From Agelaius tricolor (lineage: Eukaryota > Chordata > Aves > Passeriformes > Icteridae), in contig JALJCS010000010.1 in NCBI GenBank assembly GCA_023055355.1, forward strand, positions 24,381,001 through 24,445,000: 64,000 bases of DNA. The letters run 5' to 3'. Shown here piece after piece: positions 1-14,400 of this stretch; positions within the stretch are counted from its first letter, which is position 1; every line of letters begins with the position of its first letter. The position numbers were made by a program, and so were the translations under genes. Under the pieces are notes generated by a model, which ran no database searches, was not told the DNA's origin, and saw only the letters and a program-made list of their open reading frames with translations.

Positions 1-1429
1 TCAGATGGAGCTGTGCCTATTCACATTTAGTGAAGATCTGGGCCACCGAGTTGCTGGTGCTGTGAAAAACTGCACCTCTAATTTAGCCTAATCACTGCCA
101 GAAGTTTAAAAATGGCTAAGAGGTTTTAGTACTGAGAACAAAAGCATGATCTTTGAGGTCTTTTATGTAAACCTCTGGCATGTGTTCATTTAATATGATG
201 TCACTCTGTAATCCACCATTGCTTTTAAATGTCATTCGCAGAGCTTCATGTCAGCGAGTCTTAAGTGATAATCCCTTTGCTTACCTCACTTTATAGTAGA
301 TTAAAAGTGACTTCATGCTTCCACCTTATCCGCTGTTAAGCTTGTGCTTTAGGAAAAAATTATTTGAACTTTCTTTTCCTGCTGCTTTCTAAAGAGTTTC
401 TAAACAGAGGGTGTGTGTCTTTCAGAAGCTATCTCAATGGGATTGCCCATTCTCCACTGCTTTCAGCATCTGTGGAAATGGATAAATGTTCGGTGCCAAC
501 TTCCTGCCCTTTTAAACTCCAGTGTTCTGAATTTGTTTCTCAAGTTTTCTCTCAGCTAAATGGGGAGCACTGCCCTTCCTGGCCTCTTCTTTTTCTTAAT
601 CCTAAATAAATCACCTCTCTAGATGGTATTTCGCCTCTCACCAGCTTCTTGCAGTCATAAAGACAAGAGATGCTAAGACTTGTTGCAGTGTTCTCCTCCT
701 TTGTAGCACTTTCTCTTGTACTGCACAAGGGTCTGTGGGCTCCCCCTTGTATCTCCTGGTCTTGTATCTCTGGGTTGAACTTTTACTCTATCCTGTAGCA
801 AATCCTTTCTCAGTATTTAAAGCTCTCCATGCAGTTCACCTTTCTGGTCCACCGTCCTTTTTTTCTCTCCCTGAATTTCACCCTCCTGCTGCTAGCACAC
901 CTCCTTGTGCAACACGTCCCTCCAGATATTTGCTGCATGTTGTCATATCCTCCCTTCTCTAATGAACTGGCCAGGCTGCAGCCTGCAGCATATAGTCAAA
1001 TATCAATCCACTCAGCCTCCTCATTTTCACTGTGTTTCTCTGAAATCCTTCCAGTGTGTGTGAAGATAAATGGACAAAATGCATCCATCCCATTGGCTTG
1101 TGGAATGAAGCCTGCGGCACATCACTTTTCAGGTGCTGGTTAATCTGGATTCCCAGCTACCAGTGGCCATGGGGAGCAAATTACACAGGGTGCTGAGAGA
1201 TAAAAACTAATGGCAGGAATGCTGGCTTGTGATGTTGGCTGGAAGAAAAATGTAGGATTTTTAATGTCCATACAGAGCGGAAATTTTCAAATCTCATCCA
1301 AAAGTTCCCCCCACGCAGCAATAGAGCAGGGAAGTCAATTTACCCTGGATGGATGAAGGACTGAGTCAATTCTGCTGGGATTAGAACATGTGGTTCGAGG
1401 GATCCTAGGTATTTTGGGTCTGATTCTTG

Positions 1430-1438
1430 GACCACCCA
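1430..1438 (+). promoter_or_regulatory. Perfect GLI-binding consensus GACCACCCA in GLI2 intron
   Basis: The nine bases match the canonical GLI recognition sequence exactly. Any specific 9-mer is expected about once per 131 kb counting both strands, so one match in 64 kb can be chance. It would be meaningful only if conserved or bound, for example in GLI autoregulation. Confidence 0.3.
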
Positions 1439-3440
1439 GATGGCTGGGGGGAAACTTAAAAGAAAAATAGCATAGTGAAAAGGACCCTATTTGGCAGAAG
1501 TGTGGATCTGGATACCCTGCGTGCAGCTGACACCTTGCAGACACATCTGCACAAATCAAAGAGACTGCAGAACTGGGTGCTGTTACCCTGGCAAATCTCA
1601 GACCTGCACATCCCTCCCGTGGGAGTGCGTGTGTTTTAGCGGGCTTTCTAGAGCCCTGGCTCTGACACTAAACCACATAAGTATGTTTTTCTTCTGTGTG
1701 CCAGACCATTTTGAGAATTTGTGATTTTACACAATTTTCTGCCTTGGAGACTCTTGATTCCTGCTCTTTTATGTTTCACCATTGATATTAAATAGACAGC
1801 TAACAGCTAAAATTTAGAGCATTTCTCAAGGGTCAAACTTTTAAAAGTGCTTGTGTTATTTCAGATCATAAATCCCAGTGTACTGGGTCTGGCTAATAGC
1901 ATTTGAAAGTGGGTGTTGTGGGTTTCAAAATAGTGTTGACTCTTAGGTCTGGCTTGTCAAGTGCTGGTAATGCAAAGGCTCAATGGGTTTTTCAAACAAG
2001 CTGGATCCTATTTAAGGTCAAACTACTCCAACCTCTGTTGAAAATCAGGACACTAAAGCCATCTGTAGTAAAGGAGTTAAGTACCCAAAAATTCATAAAG
2101 TGTCTGGAGTGGAGTTAAGAAACACAGACATGTTAATGAGGCGGCTTGTGCATACTTGGAGCCCAGTGTGCATGCCCAGGCCATGCAGCTCCCTCAGGAT
2201 CAATGGAGATGTTTTCTGCCCTGTCTCCTCTCTGTTGTAGAAGCATGCACATGGCAAATCTCATGGGAGGATGTGCTGTGGAAAAAAAACATTCAAGGTT
2301 TAGATGATATCAGTTGGCCAGGCTCCACTTCAAGAGCAAGTTTACTGCATTCCCTGCTCTCACTTCATTGGCTTATGTGGGGCTGGGTTTTGATATAATC
2401 GATGGTGGTAGCTGATAGTGAACCAGGAGAATGTGAGCCTTTTGATGATTTTTTATAGCAGATACTTGTCGGAGGGGGCAGCGCCTTAGAGCATGGTAGG
2501 AGCTGTCCTTTTTCACCCCCTGGGCAGTAGAAGGACCTGTATCGTGGTTTCCTTGCTGCTGAGCTCATGCTGTTAGATTAAATGTGAGAATTAGGCTCCA
2601 CCCCTCCCTCCTGCCCTTTCTCTGGCTGCAGTGGTGTGCCAGTGTTTCTTTTGCACAGGTGGAGCCTCCTGACAGCAGGGTATTTCTTCCTGCACAGCTC
2701 ATCTTATCTCTCTCTTACACCTCTCCCTACTCTACACACGTGAGCCAAAGTCATTTATATAACAGCACCTGGGTACAGCCAGGCAAGACTGAAAAAATGT
2801 GTTGGGGCTGTATAAAATGCAGTCACATTCAGCTTTTTGAGTTTTAGTTTCTCAGGGAAATAAACATGCGTTCTTAAATCCAGTAAGGGACTTTGAGATA
2901 TTTTTCTTTTGATCCTGTGAATGCATCCTGGAGAAGAATTTGTCTTATTCCTTCTCTTGCCCCTTCAAAAGAGAGTTTCCTAGCTTGGTTATGGAGCTAC
3001 TTCCATGGCTTCTGATTTGCAAACCAGCTGCTGGACATGGTACCTGCTGATTGAATGCTTCATCTGAAAGCCTCTTAAGATCCCACAGAGCAACCACACA
3101 TCCCAAAGTACCACTGGTAGAGGAAGTTGACCAGAGTGTGGTTAATACATTAAAAATAGGAAAGTTTCAAGCTTACAGCTGCATTAGGGTGATGTTCTTA
3201 CATGCACATGCTTGAAGGCTATTTGTCTTCACTGTGAGATAAAACACTTGATTTCATAGGCTGTCTTTCATTCTCACTCAAGTGAAGTAGGATATTTTAC
3301 AAGAGAAAACTGCATTGTAGATGACAGAAAGCAGAGTGTAGAATGATAGGGAGGTGAAGGAATTAATGCGTTCAGTCATCAAATCAGTAAATTAAAGGAA
3401 GATCAATCTAATGAGGACTAGCAAGAAGGAGAAGATTTGT

Positions 3441-3465
3441 AGAAGATACTTGAAAAGTATCTTCT
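3441..3465. repeat. Perfect 11-bp inverted repeat with 3-nt loop
   Basis: The arm AGAAGATACTT at 3441-3451 is followed by the loop GAA and the exact reverse complement at 3455-3465. It can form a tight hairpin. It lies in an intron away from splice sites and has no recognised function. Confidence 0.8.
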
Positions 3466-5090
3466 TGAAGAGTATCATCTAAAAGATGAGTTGGTAATGC
3501 AGAGGGTCACACAGAAAGTGCTCTGGGCTAAAGAACTGTTTTTAAGCCTCTTCCTATTCAGGAGAATGTGTGAGTGTATGCTTAATTAGAAATGCCTGTT
3601 TAGGTCTGATGACTTCAGAGAAACTTTAATGAATATTCACATGCTGTCCTGAGGAGAGTGCTCTTCTGAAGATACCACAGAATAGAAATGTTTACTGAAT
3701 TCTGTTTGTGTATTTGTGCTCTAAAATTAATTCACATTAATAATTTTTCTTGTGTCAATATGAGCTTGGCTGTTGACTTCAGACCTCTTACAGCAGTGGA
3801 TTATTTGCTGGTATTCTCATTAAGGACTTCAGTTATGATTCTTTAGATGAGTTTTGCAAAGTATAAGTCCACATTTAATGAAGAGGGACTCTAGAGCTGT
3901 GGTGGTTACTTCCACACAGCGTTGCTGTGACCCCAGCATCATCACAGAGGTCCCAAAAGTGGTGTCAAACAGACCAGTTTTGAGGAGTCCAGCCATGTTA
4001 CTGTGCAGACAAAATATCCCAGTGTCAGCTTCCTATGATGACCAAATTTTCAAGGAATTACCAGTGTTTGAGGTGCTGCTTTGTGTAACTGATAACTACT
4101 CGGGTCAGACTGTGTTGGTGCTCAAGGAGCCAATGACATTCTCAGTTCCTCTGGCCTCTGAAATGAGGCCTTTGCTGCTCTTTTACCCTGATTACAAGGC
4201 ACACATTTTGTGGTGACATCTTCTGGGGATCAAGGTACAGCATGAGAGTTGGTATATTATAGGGATCAGGTCAAGGTGAATAATTCTATTTTCTATAGAC
4301 CAGCTAGAAGGATTTTGCAGTTGGTTCCCAGGAGTGAAATCATATAGAAGTGATTTCTATTTTTCTCTTTTTTTCCTAGTCCTCCAGCCCAACTGATTCT
4401 CTGTAAGAAGTATTGTTAGGAAGTGATGGACAGTGAAGTATCTGCAAAGTTTTATCCAGTATATTTTGAATCTTCAATAGTTACAACCTGTTTGTATATT
4501 GTTTCCAATAGAAGTCTCTAAACAGAAAAATAGTCATATGAAACCAGTGTCAGCAGACCCCAAACCACTTTATTCACTTGACAAAATAGTAGACTTCCAA
4601 AGTCAAATAGATTTCTAGCCATCTTTGGAAAAGAAATTGTACACAAACACATAACCCAACCACTTTTCAGGCTAGGTCAGAGAAACTCAAATCCTTGCCC
4701 AGGACATGAGATGTAAGAGGCTAAAATGGAATTGAGCCAGCTTAGATATTTTAGAAGTCGTGTCTTTTAAGGGTTCCAGAGGATCTTTACAGAGGACAAA
4801 TACTGGACTTGCAGGCTTTAGTGGCTAGCAATGAAAACCACTTCATATTCCTCACCAGAGCAGCATCACATGGCCTTGCCTAGTGAATCGAGGGAAAGGC
4901 ATTCTCCCACCAACACCACTTCCTCCACGTCCTGGGGACTGTCTGCTCAAGGCTTGGCTAGGTCTTGACCTCTCTTGGCATGCGAGATCTAAACCTGGTA
5001 TGACTCCAGACTTCCCTCAGCCGCGTCTGGTTTGAATCCTGTCAGTCCTGGATGAGTGTTACCACAAGAATAAGAATCTCTTCAAAGAGT

Positions 5091-5110
5091 TGTTTGTTTG
5101 TTTGTTTGTT
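5091..5110 (+). repeat. (TGTT)n microsatellite
   Basis: Five perfect TGTT units lie in the large upstream intron. It is a simple tetranucleotide repeat and may be polymorphic. Confidence 0.9.
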
Positions 5111-8100
5111 AGTTTAAGAGATGACTTGTGCCAAATGTGAAGAAGGTAGGAGCTCTGTGAGCTGTAACTTCTTTCCCTTCAAGTCCTGATGTACTGCTGG
5201 AGCTTAGGATTCTGTCAACCTGGTTTCTTCCTTGCTTGATCCCTGCAGAGCAGGGTTTGCATTTCTGGTGAATTATGTGACAGTTTCTGATAAGGACGGA
5301 TGGTGAGCAGAGACTTGGGTTTGATTTCTGTGCACGTGTCACATTGCTTCAGGTATGTCACTCTGGTGCAGCATATTCGGTGAGTGACCCTTCCCAGGGT
5401 GACTCAGTGAGTAAATGGCACAAATTGAGGGACAGAAGATTCCATAAGGTGCCTTGTGCTGAAGAGCAGCAAATTGTGCTCCCTGCCAAAGTCTTGCAGT
5501 GGAAGCAGTGGTTTCCTATCCCTTCGCTTGGTTTTTGACTATGTTGCCAAACTGGACTTTTTCCAGGATCTGGTTTCTGTGATTGACTTCATTACTTTGT
5601 GTTCCATAAACCCAGCCCTTCCAGCTGTGTGTTCATTGGTGCTTTTCTCCCAGGCAGGGCAATTTTGTGGTTCACATATTCACCAGCAAATTTGCTGCAA
5701 TCTATGAACTTCTAGTGCAGTAAGGATTTGTGTGTGCACATAGGGTGTGTGTGGTGTCTTCCTTGCTTAGCAGTGTAAGGTCTCAGTCTAGTCTCCTCCT
5801 CCTGTTACCATCCTCACTGGGTGAAAGCTGGGCTGAAAGTAATCTCCTGGCCTACAGTACACCATGGTCTGCACTCCCCAGTCACATTTGAGATTCAGTT
5901 GAAAGAGCCAGTGGTGTCCAGGAGGAAAACTTTGATTAAAATGAAATTGTAGACTTTTAGAAGCTGTTCTTGAAGGTTGAAGGTAGAAGGTGGACATACA
6001 GCCCAGCAATCTGACTTCTTGGGAGGTGTTACAAGAGCTTGACAAATATGCCTGTAAAAATCCATGTCTACAATACCACAAGCTGCATTTGTTATTAATT
6101 TTTGACTTGTCAAACTTTTGGCCTCCTTCACTGAACAGGAGAATGTGAGACCTTTCATGTGGGAATTTTGTAATTAAAGGTTTATCTCCTACCAATAGGT
6201 CCTTGTAACTTCCTGCCCTTGCTCTGTCCCTCAGATACTCTATGACTGACCTTAGAACATGGTCTGTGCATTCTTGTACCTTTTATTCCATTGGCTTTTG
6301 TAGTAGGCATGAATGGTTGTATTAATCCTTATGATTTTCATGAATGCTAAACATGTACTGCATGCTGGGTAAGAGTAATTACATTGCCATTAGATTATGA
6401 GCAGCTTTCCTGTACTGTGATGTGACATGCACAAATAGAATTGTGAATATTGGCAGTTCAGATCCAGATACTTGAATTTCCTTGGTTTCTACTAATACTT
6501 TAGATTATTTAAACAATAAAATATTTTTTAAATCAACATTAGTTTCACCTGTTACATCCTTTGCTTATTTAAACAAATCAGTCAGCTGATTCAACTAAAT
6601 AAAAAACCCCAAAACATGCAAAGTTCTATTTTAAAACTAAACTGCAAGATAGGAGAATTTCTTATCAAAATCCTGTCTACAGCCTTTTCCTACAATGAAG
6701 GTATGTAAGAGCTTATACCCCACTGAAACCAACTTGGGCTGCAAGTGATACTTGATGGTGCAAAAAGATGACTGATGGGACTTTCAAAAGCTTCTACCAC
6801 ATGGAAAACCTCACAACTGGGATTTCAGCATAGCTTTGATTGCCAGGCTTGGTTTGTCTGCCACTGAGTTGTCTAAAGTGGGTAAAGAAATCCACTGCAC
6901 CTGAGCAGTTCTGATTTCTCATTTCCAGACCACAGTACAATGGCCCTGTGTTTGCCTTTTCCAAAACCAGAGAGAAATGTTTAAATAACATTTTGTGCTG
7001 AATTATTAAAACTGATGCAAATGTTTTCATTAAAATTGGAGTATGTTTAATATCCCTTCTCTTGAATTTTAAATAGAACCAATACTTGGTGACTTAATTG
7101 CCCAGCAATATATATTTTTTAGATTTTTGCCTTATATTAATAAAATGAGTGTATTTACATAGTTCCAACCTAAGCACATCTCGTTTTACTGACTAATTGC
7201 TTCATTTAAAGGGCACACAATGTTAACACCTTTTGGCTTGCCTGAGACTTTACGTCATGCTACACGCTGAATCCCACAGTGAACTTTAGCCTATGCAAAA
7301 AATAAATCATGTTTTCTATCTTTCTTGATAAAAAGTTCCAAAGAACCCCTCCATAATTCCCTGGTCATTTTAAACTGTCCCCATGGCAGTGAGGTTGTGT
7401 TCAGAGTAGCTAGGTGACGCTCTCAGACAGAGCTGGGCTGCTGTTGTGGAAAGCAGTAACCTGTGAGTTGAGTGCCTGCACTTGCCCATGCAGCCATCTC
7501 TTCCTCAGCTCTGCAGCGTTTGAGTGTGCACAAACAGGGCTGGGGGTCTCATCCCTCTCACCACTTTAATGCCACGTGCACTGGTTTTTGGTGAGATGCA
7601 GGAAGGGTGATTTTTGAGGTTGTGGAGTGATGAAGATCCTTCTGTTTCTGTCCCTGGATCAGCAGTACAGGAGGCCCCAGAACTGTTAGTGTGAGGAGGA
7701 TGTCTGGGGGCCTTTGCCAGCGCTGATGCTGCAAAAACCCTCCTGTATTTCAGGCAGCACCCCAAACCCAGCTGCAGTTCCCTGGAAGGGGGAGCATAAA
7801 GAGTGGCTGTGCCTCTGCCATTGGAGCATTTAGGAGAGAAACAGTTTCAGTTACTTGGCATCAACCTGGTGCTTTTGGGAATTAGATGTTACATTTGAGG
7901 TCAGGTTGGCATAACTTAAGGGTCAACTGAGGACTGGAGGTACTGAACTTGCTGCTTCTACCCAGCTGAGCTCAGTGCCCAGTTTTAACCTGAGGTGAAG
8001 GAAGGTCTGGGGTGTGTAATATTGATGGGAGGCCCCGTGCAGGCAGAGAGGCAGGTGAGAGCAGTGGCCAGGAGAAGTGAGGCCATGGCACAGCCCCAAG

Positions 8101-11100
8101 GACAGAAGCCACTGGTGGGTGGTGGCATGGTGAGGAGCTGTCTGTCTGTGCCCAGGCCCCCTCTCCTGGCAGGCTGGTGAGCACCAGACCCGCTGGGCAC
8201 CAACACAGCCACGGCAGATATGCAGGGCTGGGTTCTTTGGCCTGGATAGACCATGTGCATGTGTACATCACTCTCCAGCTGCAATGACAACGGCTCTTTG
8301 AAATGCTCTTCTGCATTTGCATTTACAAAAGCTGGATAAGCCTTTTTTAAAAAAATCTGATAAGTAGCAGGCAATCGAATTAACCACTGTTGACTGTATT
8401 GCTGTCTCTTAACAAACTCCATCTGTATGGTCTTCCTTTGTAGACACAATTTTATAACTTAATTTCCCTACCAAAACATCAGTGTTTACTTAGTAAGAAA
8501 TCTGTTCTTTGTCAGCTTAAAACAGTGATTTCTTTATTACCACTCTGCGCAAGGAATGACAGCACAGAGTTGGCACTGGAGCAAGTCTGGTTGAGTCTAC
8601 AGCGTTGTAATGGAAACAGGGTGAACTGAGGGTCAAGTATAATGGGATTTGTATACAGAAATGTGTCTGCATAAGGAATAGCTGCATGAGATAAGAGAAT
8701 CAAAGATGAGGCCCACAGGTCTCCCTTTGCGTGGTGTTGGGAAGGAGGTATTGCTGTAGGTACACAGCAGACACAGGAGATGGGGTTACCTCTGCACCAG
8801 CACAGCAAAGCTCCCTAAATCACATGTGCCTGCTCCTGCACCAGCTGATGTTGGTGGGTGTAGGATGGATTGGTGCAGTCATCAAGGATTACTCTAAGAA
8901 TGTTTTGTATGTAATTTTTACTGATTTTGGGAAGCATAGGGTCAGTGAGGGGTTTTCAAGCTATTACAGTTTGTGGCCTTCCTAAAAAATTTCTAGCAGA
9001 GTTGTTAAGCATAGTATCATGAATTTGGCCTGAATAACAAGAGATTTGCAGAGATTTTTTGCTGTCTTTCACAGCCCCTAAAGGAGTTTTTAGTGTTTCC
9101 CAAGGGTTTTGCAAACCACAGGTTGAAAAGCACTAATGTAAACTTTCAGCAGTAAACAGCTGGGGACCATCAGATCCCTATTCCTTCCCTGATAAATGTG
9201 TTATATTTTCCTATGCCGCTGAAAAACCAAAAGAATAAGAGGGCAGCTGTAGTCAATGACACCAATGGATCTGGGAGCAAAGGAGTTTTGCAAGGAAGGT
9301 TCTTTGGGTGGTTACATGGCAGATGAGATAGGAAACACCTCATGGTTTTTTTTGCCGTGAGATGATGAGTTGGGGGGCAGGGGAAGCATCCTGGCTCCTT
9401 TGAAGTATGTTCAAGTTGTACAGTGCAGTGAGCAGAGCTGGGGTTTTACCACAGGACTGGGCTTCTGTTTATTGCTTTTACTTTCTCCCACCATAGAGCC
9501 TTTCTCAGTCTTACATTGCAGGCTAGAGCTGGTAGAGAAATGCCAGTTGTTTGTTGCAACAAATTAGTTTTGTTGCAATTGGAGAGACTCTGCTTTCTTG
9601 GAATTTTTTGTGCTCAGCTTTTCCTTATGAAAAATTAAACCCTAGTGGAATGCTGTCCAGATTTTAAAAAACCATTTATGTCTCATTCATGTTCATTTTC
9701 TTTCTAATGTTAAAAAAGCAAATAGAAATGGAAAAAAAAGTGATAAGCTAAAAAGAAGAAATAAATATTGAAGTGCTGATTTATTGTTAATTCTCTTATT
9801 TTGTGCAGAAAACTCCAGATATACTTCAAGAGAAAAGCTTGTTTGGAATAAAAAGGGTTTATTCCCTACAGTCATATCAGTGAAAAACTTTTACCTAGTT
9901 CTGCTCTTCACCATGTAATTGCTTGCTTTTCAGCATCCTCGTTGCAAAGCAAAGGCTGGTTAGATCAGCCAGTCTGCTGGATCAGATCTTACATTACATC
10001 TTGAGCTCTTTGAGTGCCATTAGCATTTCCTTTTAGAAGTGAAGAAATATTGACAGTTTGGTAGGTTATCTCGCATTTTACTGCACGTTAGGGCACTTCA
10101 AAGTCTTTATGTAGTGATGGGAACTGTCATGAAGTAGATGTGAAAAGGGCCTTTGGTCCAACTAAACCTGTCAGCAAAAAGATTTAGGGCAGATGGTTAT
10201 TATTAGAAATCAATGTATTTATTATATATTGTTCAGGAATATTTCCCTTTAGAGGTTACTGTGAGTACTGTTGCTGTTTAAAATGTGTCAAATGCCAGTA
10301 AAATTAATTCCTGCAGAAAACCCAGGGAGCCCCAACCAAAAGCTTTGTTATTATGGGAAGGCATGTCTCTTTACTCCTTTGTGCTGTGATGCACCAGAGG
10401 CAGGTAGACACACAGCACACCAGCAGAATGCCTGGCATGTGTCTGTGTGTGTGAGAGATGTATTTCTGCACAGTTATCACAATCACCTTTATGTACTGAC
10501 AGAGCTCCTCTGTCTGCTGTGTCTGGAAAGGCTCTGTAGAGATCTGTGCTGTACCTGTTCCCATTTTGTTATATTCCCCTTTGTAAACTATGAGGTTTGG
10601 TTACTTCCAGTTAGTTACAGCAGCTTACTGCTGCTTAGGTCAAGTGTGTCATTTCTCTAAGGCTTGAACACCAATGGTTTTCTCCTGTACTTTAGTAAAG
10701 AGAAGCAGGATATTTCAGAGTTTTGTAATTAATTGGATGTACGTTTTCCTTCCTTAGTGTCTTGTTTAGCTATAGGTTTTAAGTTATAGGACCTTGGATT
10801 ATGGGAATAGGACATTCCCAACAGAAAAGGAGCATATTAGCAGAAACATTAATGCTGGAAGTCGTTGTCCTGGAACAAAGATTCATTTTCCATTCACCCC
10901 GTGATTTACAGCACATTCCAACCAAGTGATTTGGCTATGGTCTTCTGGCATAACATTGTTTGCCCTTTCCCTGACATTTTGCATATAAAGAAAAGTTATG
11001 AGCTTCTTGGGCATTCAAGGTACCAGGAAATGCAGGAGTCTTACCTAATTTGTTAACATGAAATTATAGATGTCAGACACAGACTCTGTTAGTTAACGTT

Positions 11101-13959
11101 GGTTAGAGTAATGCTGCAGCCAGTTGATTGTATTACAGTCATGATGAAGAGGAATGGTCTTTTTTTGCTTTTCTGGGATATGACAGGTATGGAGCCAAGG
11201 CAGATTTAAAGTGTAATGAATGAATAAGCATTTTTTGTGGGTTGTCTGACTCTTCCATGAGCCCTGTTGCTGTAGTGTTGCTGCCACTGTCTTTCTCTCT
11301 CCTCAATGGGTTAGTGCTGGCATAACATGGAAACAGAGTTTTCCAAAGTAGTATAGGAATTGTCTTTTAAATGCTAAACCCTTCCGTAGCACTTGAATGT
11401 TATAACCTTTTAAGGGAGAGAAGCCTCCACCCAAAAGTAGCATAGGAGGAAGACACTGGGCAGGGATTCAAAAACTCAGATTTCTTCCCCACAAACACGC
11501 ACTTCCATTTGTTTTCCCAAGCCCAGTTTCTTCACAGCTACAAGCAAAGTATTCACTTGAAAGTGCTAATATCCTCAACATGTGTCCCAAGGGAAAGCAA
11601 TGAGATGCAGAGAAATGGCTGTGTCACATCTGACACATCTCTGACACCTATTTCCCACATCCCCACACCAGTGTTGGTTCCTCTCAGATCTCCCTCAGCT
11701 CTGCCATCAGGATCTGGTCTGCCTCTACACTTCTCCCATCTTTTTCCCCACCAATTCCCACCTGGCTTGCTCCTTCAATCAGCCATGCTACTGCTCAGTC
11801 TTCATCCCCTCCCAGCCCTGACCCTGCAGCGTTTTGACACCCTAACTCTCAAAATTTGTGGCTACTGGAATCAAGTTCTCATGCATGGTGGTTTCAACCT
11901 GAAGCTCACATGCCTCCAGGTTTCCACAGCTCCTTAGGTTTGCTTCCTTTCACTGGCTCCTACACTTCTATCCATGCTTTGCTTCATGCCTTTTCTCTCA
12001 CTTTTCTTCCTTCTCTCCCCCTCAGCTACCTTCCTTGAAGTTTCCCTTCTTAAAATACGCTTCTTCTCTGAAGGCTTTCATCATTAATCTCTCAAGAAAC
12101 TATCTTAGAGCCTCATCTGCTGTGCTTTGATTTATTCGTTGTGCAGTTTTTTTGGTAAGTATCTCACAGGAACTGAGCTGGTCATCCTTCTACCTCCATT
12201 CCTAAAGGAAAACTTGTGTGAAAAGGTGGGCTTTCAGAACTTAAATTAAAAGATCATGTAAGTAAGATAATTAGATTAAAAAAAGGATATTAGGATCTGA
12301 AACAGAATGTTTACTTGCTTTGATGTGCTTTTGGAACATATGTCTGCACAGTGGGTTGTGTGGCTGATTAAGTATAAAACAATCCGAGAAAAAATCACCA
12401 CTATTAAGCTTAAATCAAAGATCTCTCCCTAAGACACTAATTTGATTTGGGTTTGAAGGTCCCATATCAACCCTAATTTCTATCTTTGATGTCTTGCTTC
12501 TTTGTGTGTTGTATAATGGAGGGCAACCTTACTTATAAAAATTTGCGGTTTTCTTCAATTTTAAAAGCAAATATTGTTATTGTTGTTGTGTTGCAGTTGT
12601 GAGCACAAATGTCAGCCAATACCAGACCCTTGTTGTGATAAATGCAGCACAAATGCAATGAGAAACCATATGTGGTCAGGAGAGTTTTTAATCTGAGAAC
12701 CAATCCCTGTGCTCAGGCTCCCAACTTTGCTCTCTCCAAAAGTTGCCTCTGTCCCCACTGAGGCTGCCAACAACCTGTGACCTTAAAATTGTTAACTTAT
12801 GGTGGAACTTAGATGAAAAAAGGTTTCAAGCTCTAAACCAAAACAGTTTTGATTTCATTATTAAAAAATAACACATATCAGTTGAAATCAAATAGGTTGT
12901 TTGATTTGTTCTTGGATTTAGATATTTTAGGTATAGGATTGAAGTCAGGTATGTTTGAATATGGAATCATCCTTCAAAAGGAAAAATGAAAGATGTTTGC
13001 CACTGTTGTTTTCTACTTTTGTAACAAAAAATTATTTTTCTTACCTGGAACAAGTATTTTAAATTACTCACATGCTGGAAGTAGCATTAAGTCTAAGGCA
13101 TGGAAAAAATAATCATACAAAGAAATTGTACCTGCCTTATATTATGATACTGTGTAGATGAAAATCATAGGAGTTGTGTTGGAGACCTGTTCTTGTTGCT
13201 CTTCCTGTTGGTTGCAGAGTTTTCTTTGATTTCAGTAGTACACGATTAGACTGAAGGCATGACAACTACCATTGCCAGTGGACGTGGAGTGGGATTTTCA
13301 TAGTGTCTACCTAAATCCTTCTCAAAGTGCTGCCCAAACCACAAATTCACAAATAAGAGATGTCATAGTCAGAGTTTTTTATCTGTTAAGGCCCAATGGA
13401 ATTACCACAGTTATCTGATCTGACATCTGCAGCACCAGTCATTGGATTCCCCTCTTTAATTTCTACTGTGGGAGAAATGGCTATTTCCTACTATTAAAAC
13501 TCCAAACCTTGCTGTGCACTTAAAGCCCATCTTTTTAAAAAGCATCTGGTTTTGCCGTACAGTCTCGTTGCAATGCTGAATTTACTAATTCCTTCCATAA
13601 ACCCATCTAATGGGAACTTACCCTTGTTGATAAAAGTATCTTTTAAAATCAATATTTTATTGTTATAAACCTTTTATTATTATTACTTTTATGCTTCCTT
13701 TTTTGCTCAAAGACATGTTTGAGGGGAAAAGAGAAAATACGAACTACATGAAACACATATCCATTAAATTTCTGCAGAAAAGCTGTAACAATTTTTGTTC
13801 AGATTCACAATCTCTATAACATCTTATAAGTAAGAGCATTAACTGCTGAATTAGCCATGGTAGCTCTGATTTTCTATATATTCCTCTTTGTGAGCATGAA
13901 AAAAAAAATTAACCTTATTTTAGAGCTGAAAAGATACAGGGGAAAAAAATATTACTTGT

Positions 13960-14400
13960 GCATTCCGATGGAGCGGGGGCTGGGAGATAGCAGTGATGTC
14001 CCTGGAGTCCCCATCTCGATCTCTTTGTAGAGGGACACAGAGGCCGGCTCTCCAAGTTGATAGTCTTATATTAGATCATCAGGTCACTTTACTGGGTAAT
14101 TATCAACTTGTTGCAGTGCTGGGAGAGCTGGGAAGAGCGAGTGATTCCCCATCGCCTCATTACCGGTGATCCCTGGAGCGGCTGCGGGGAGAGGCGGCTG
14201 CGAGGCAGCTCTGTGCCGCTCCTGCAGCACATCCTCTGCTCTCCGAGCTGAAAACACGGCAGGGAGGGAAATCTGTGTGAATGATCAAATGCCATGTGAA
14301 TTTGATAGTCGTGGCCCAGGTTTGACCTCGGGAAGTTACCTTGTTTTGAGGGACCTCGCGGGGTTTGATCCTCAGGGTACCGCACAACTGTTGCGACCTC
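13960..14400. promoter_or_regulatory. Candidate intronic regulatory element, CpG-enriched
   Basis: The flanking intron is AT-rich and CpG-poor, whereas this block has a clear concentration of CpGs, strongest around 14130-14250. It follows an AT-rich stretch with homeodomain-type TTAT/TAAT motifs. No open frame here resembles a known exon. The compositional shift is seen directly; enhancer or alternative promoter activity is inference. Cross-species conservation would decide. Confidence 0.35.

Noticed and set aside
8110..8125. Other GLI-like words such as TGGGTGGTG here and TGGGTGGTT near 9305
   Set aside because: They depart from the consensus at the first base, and such words are common by chance.
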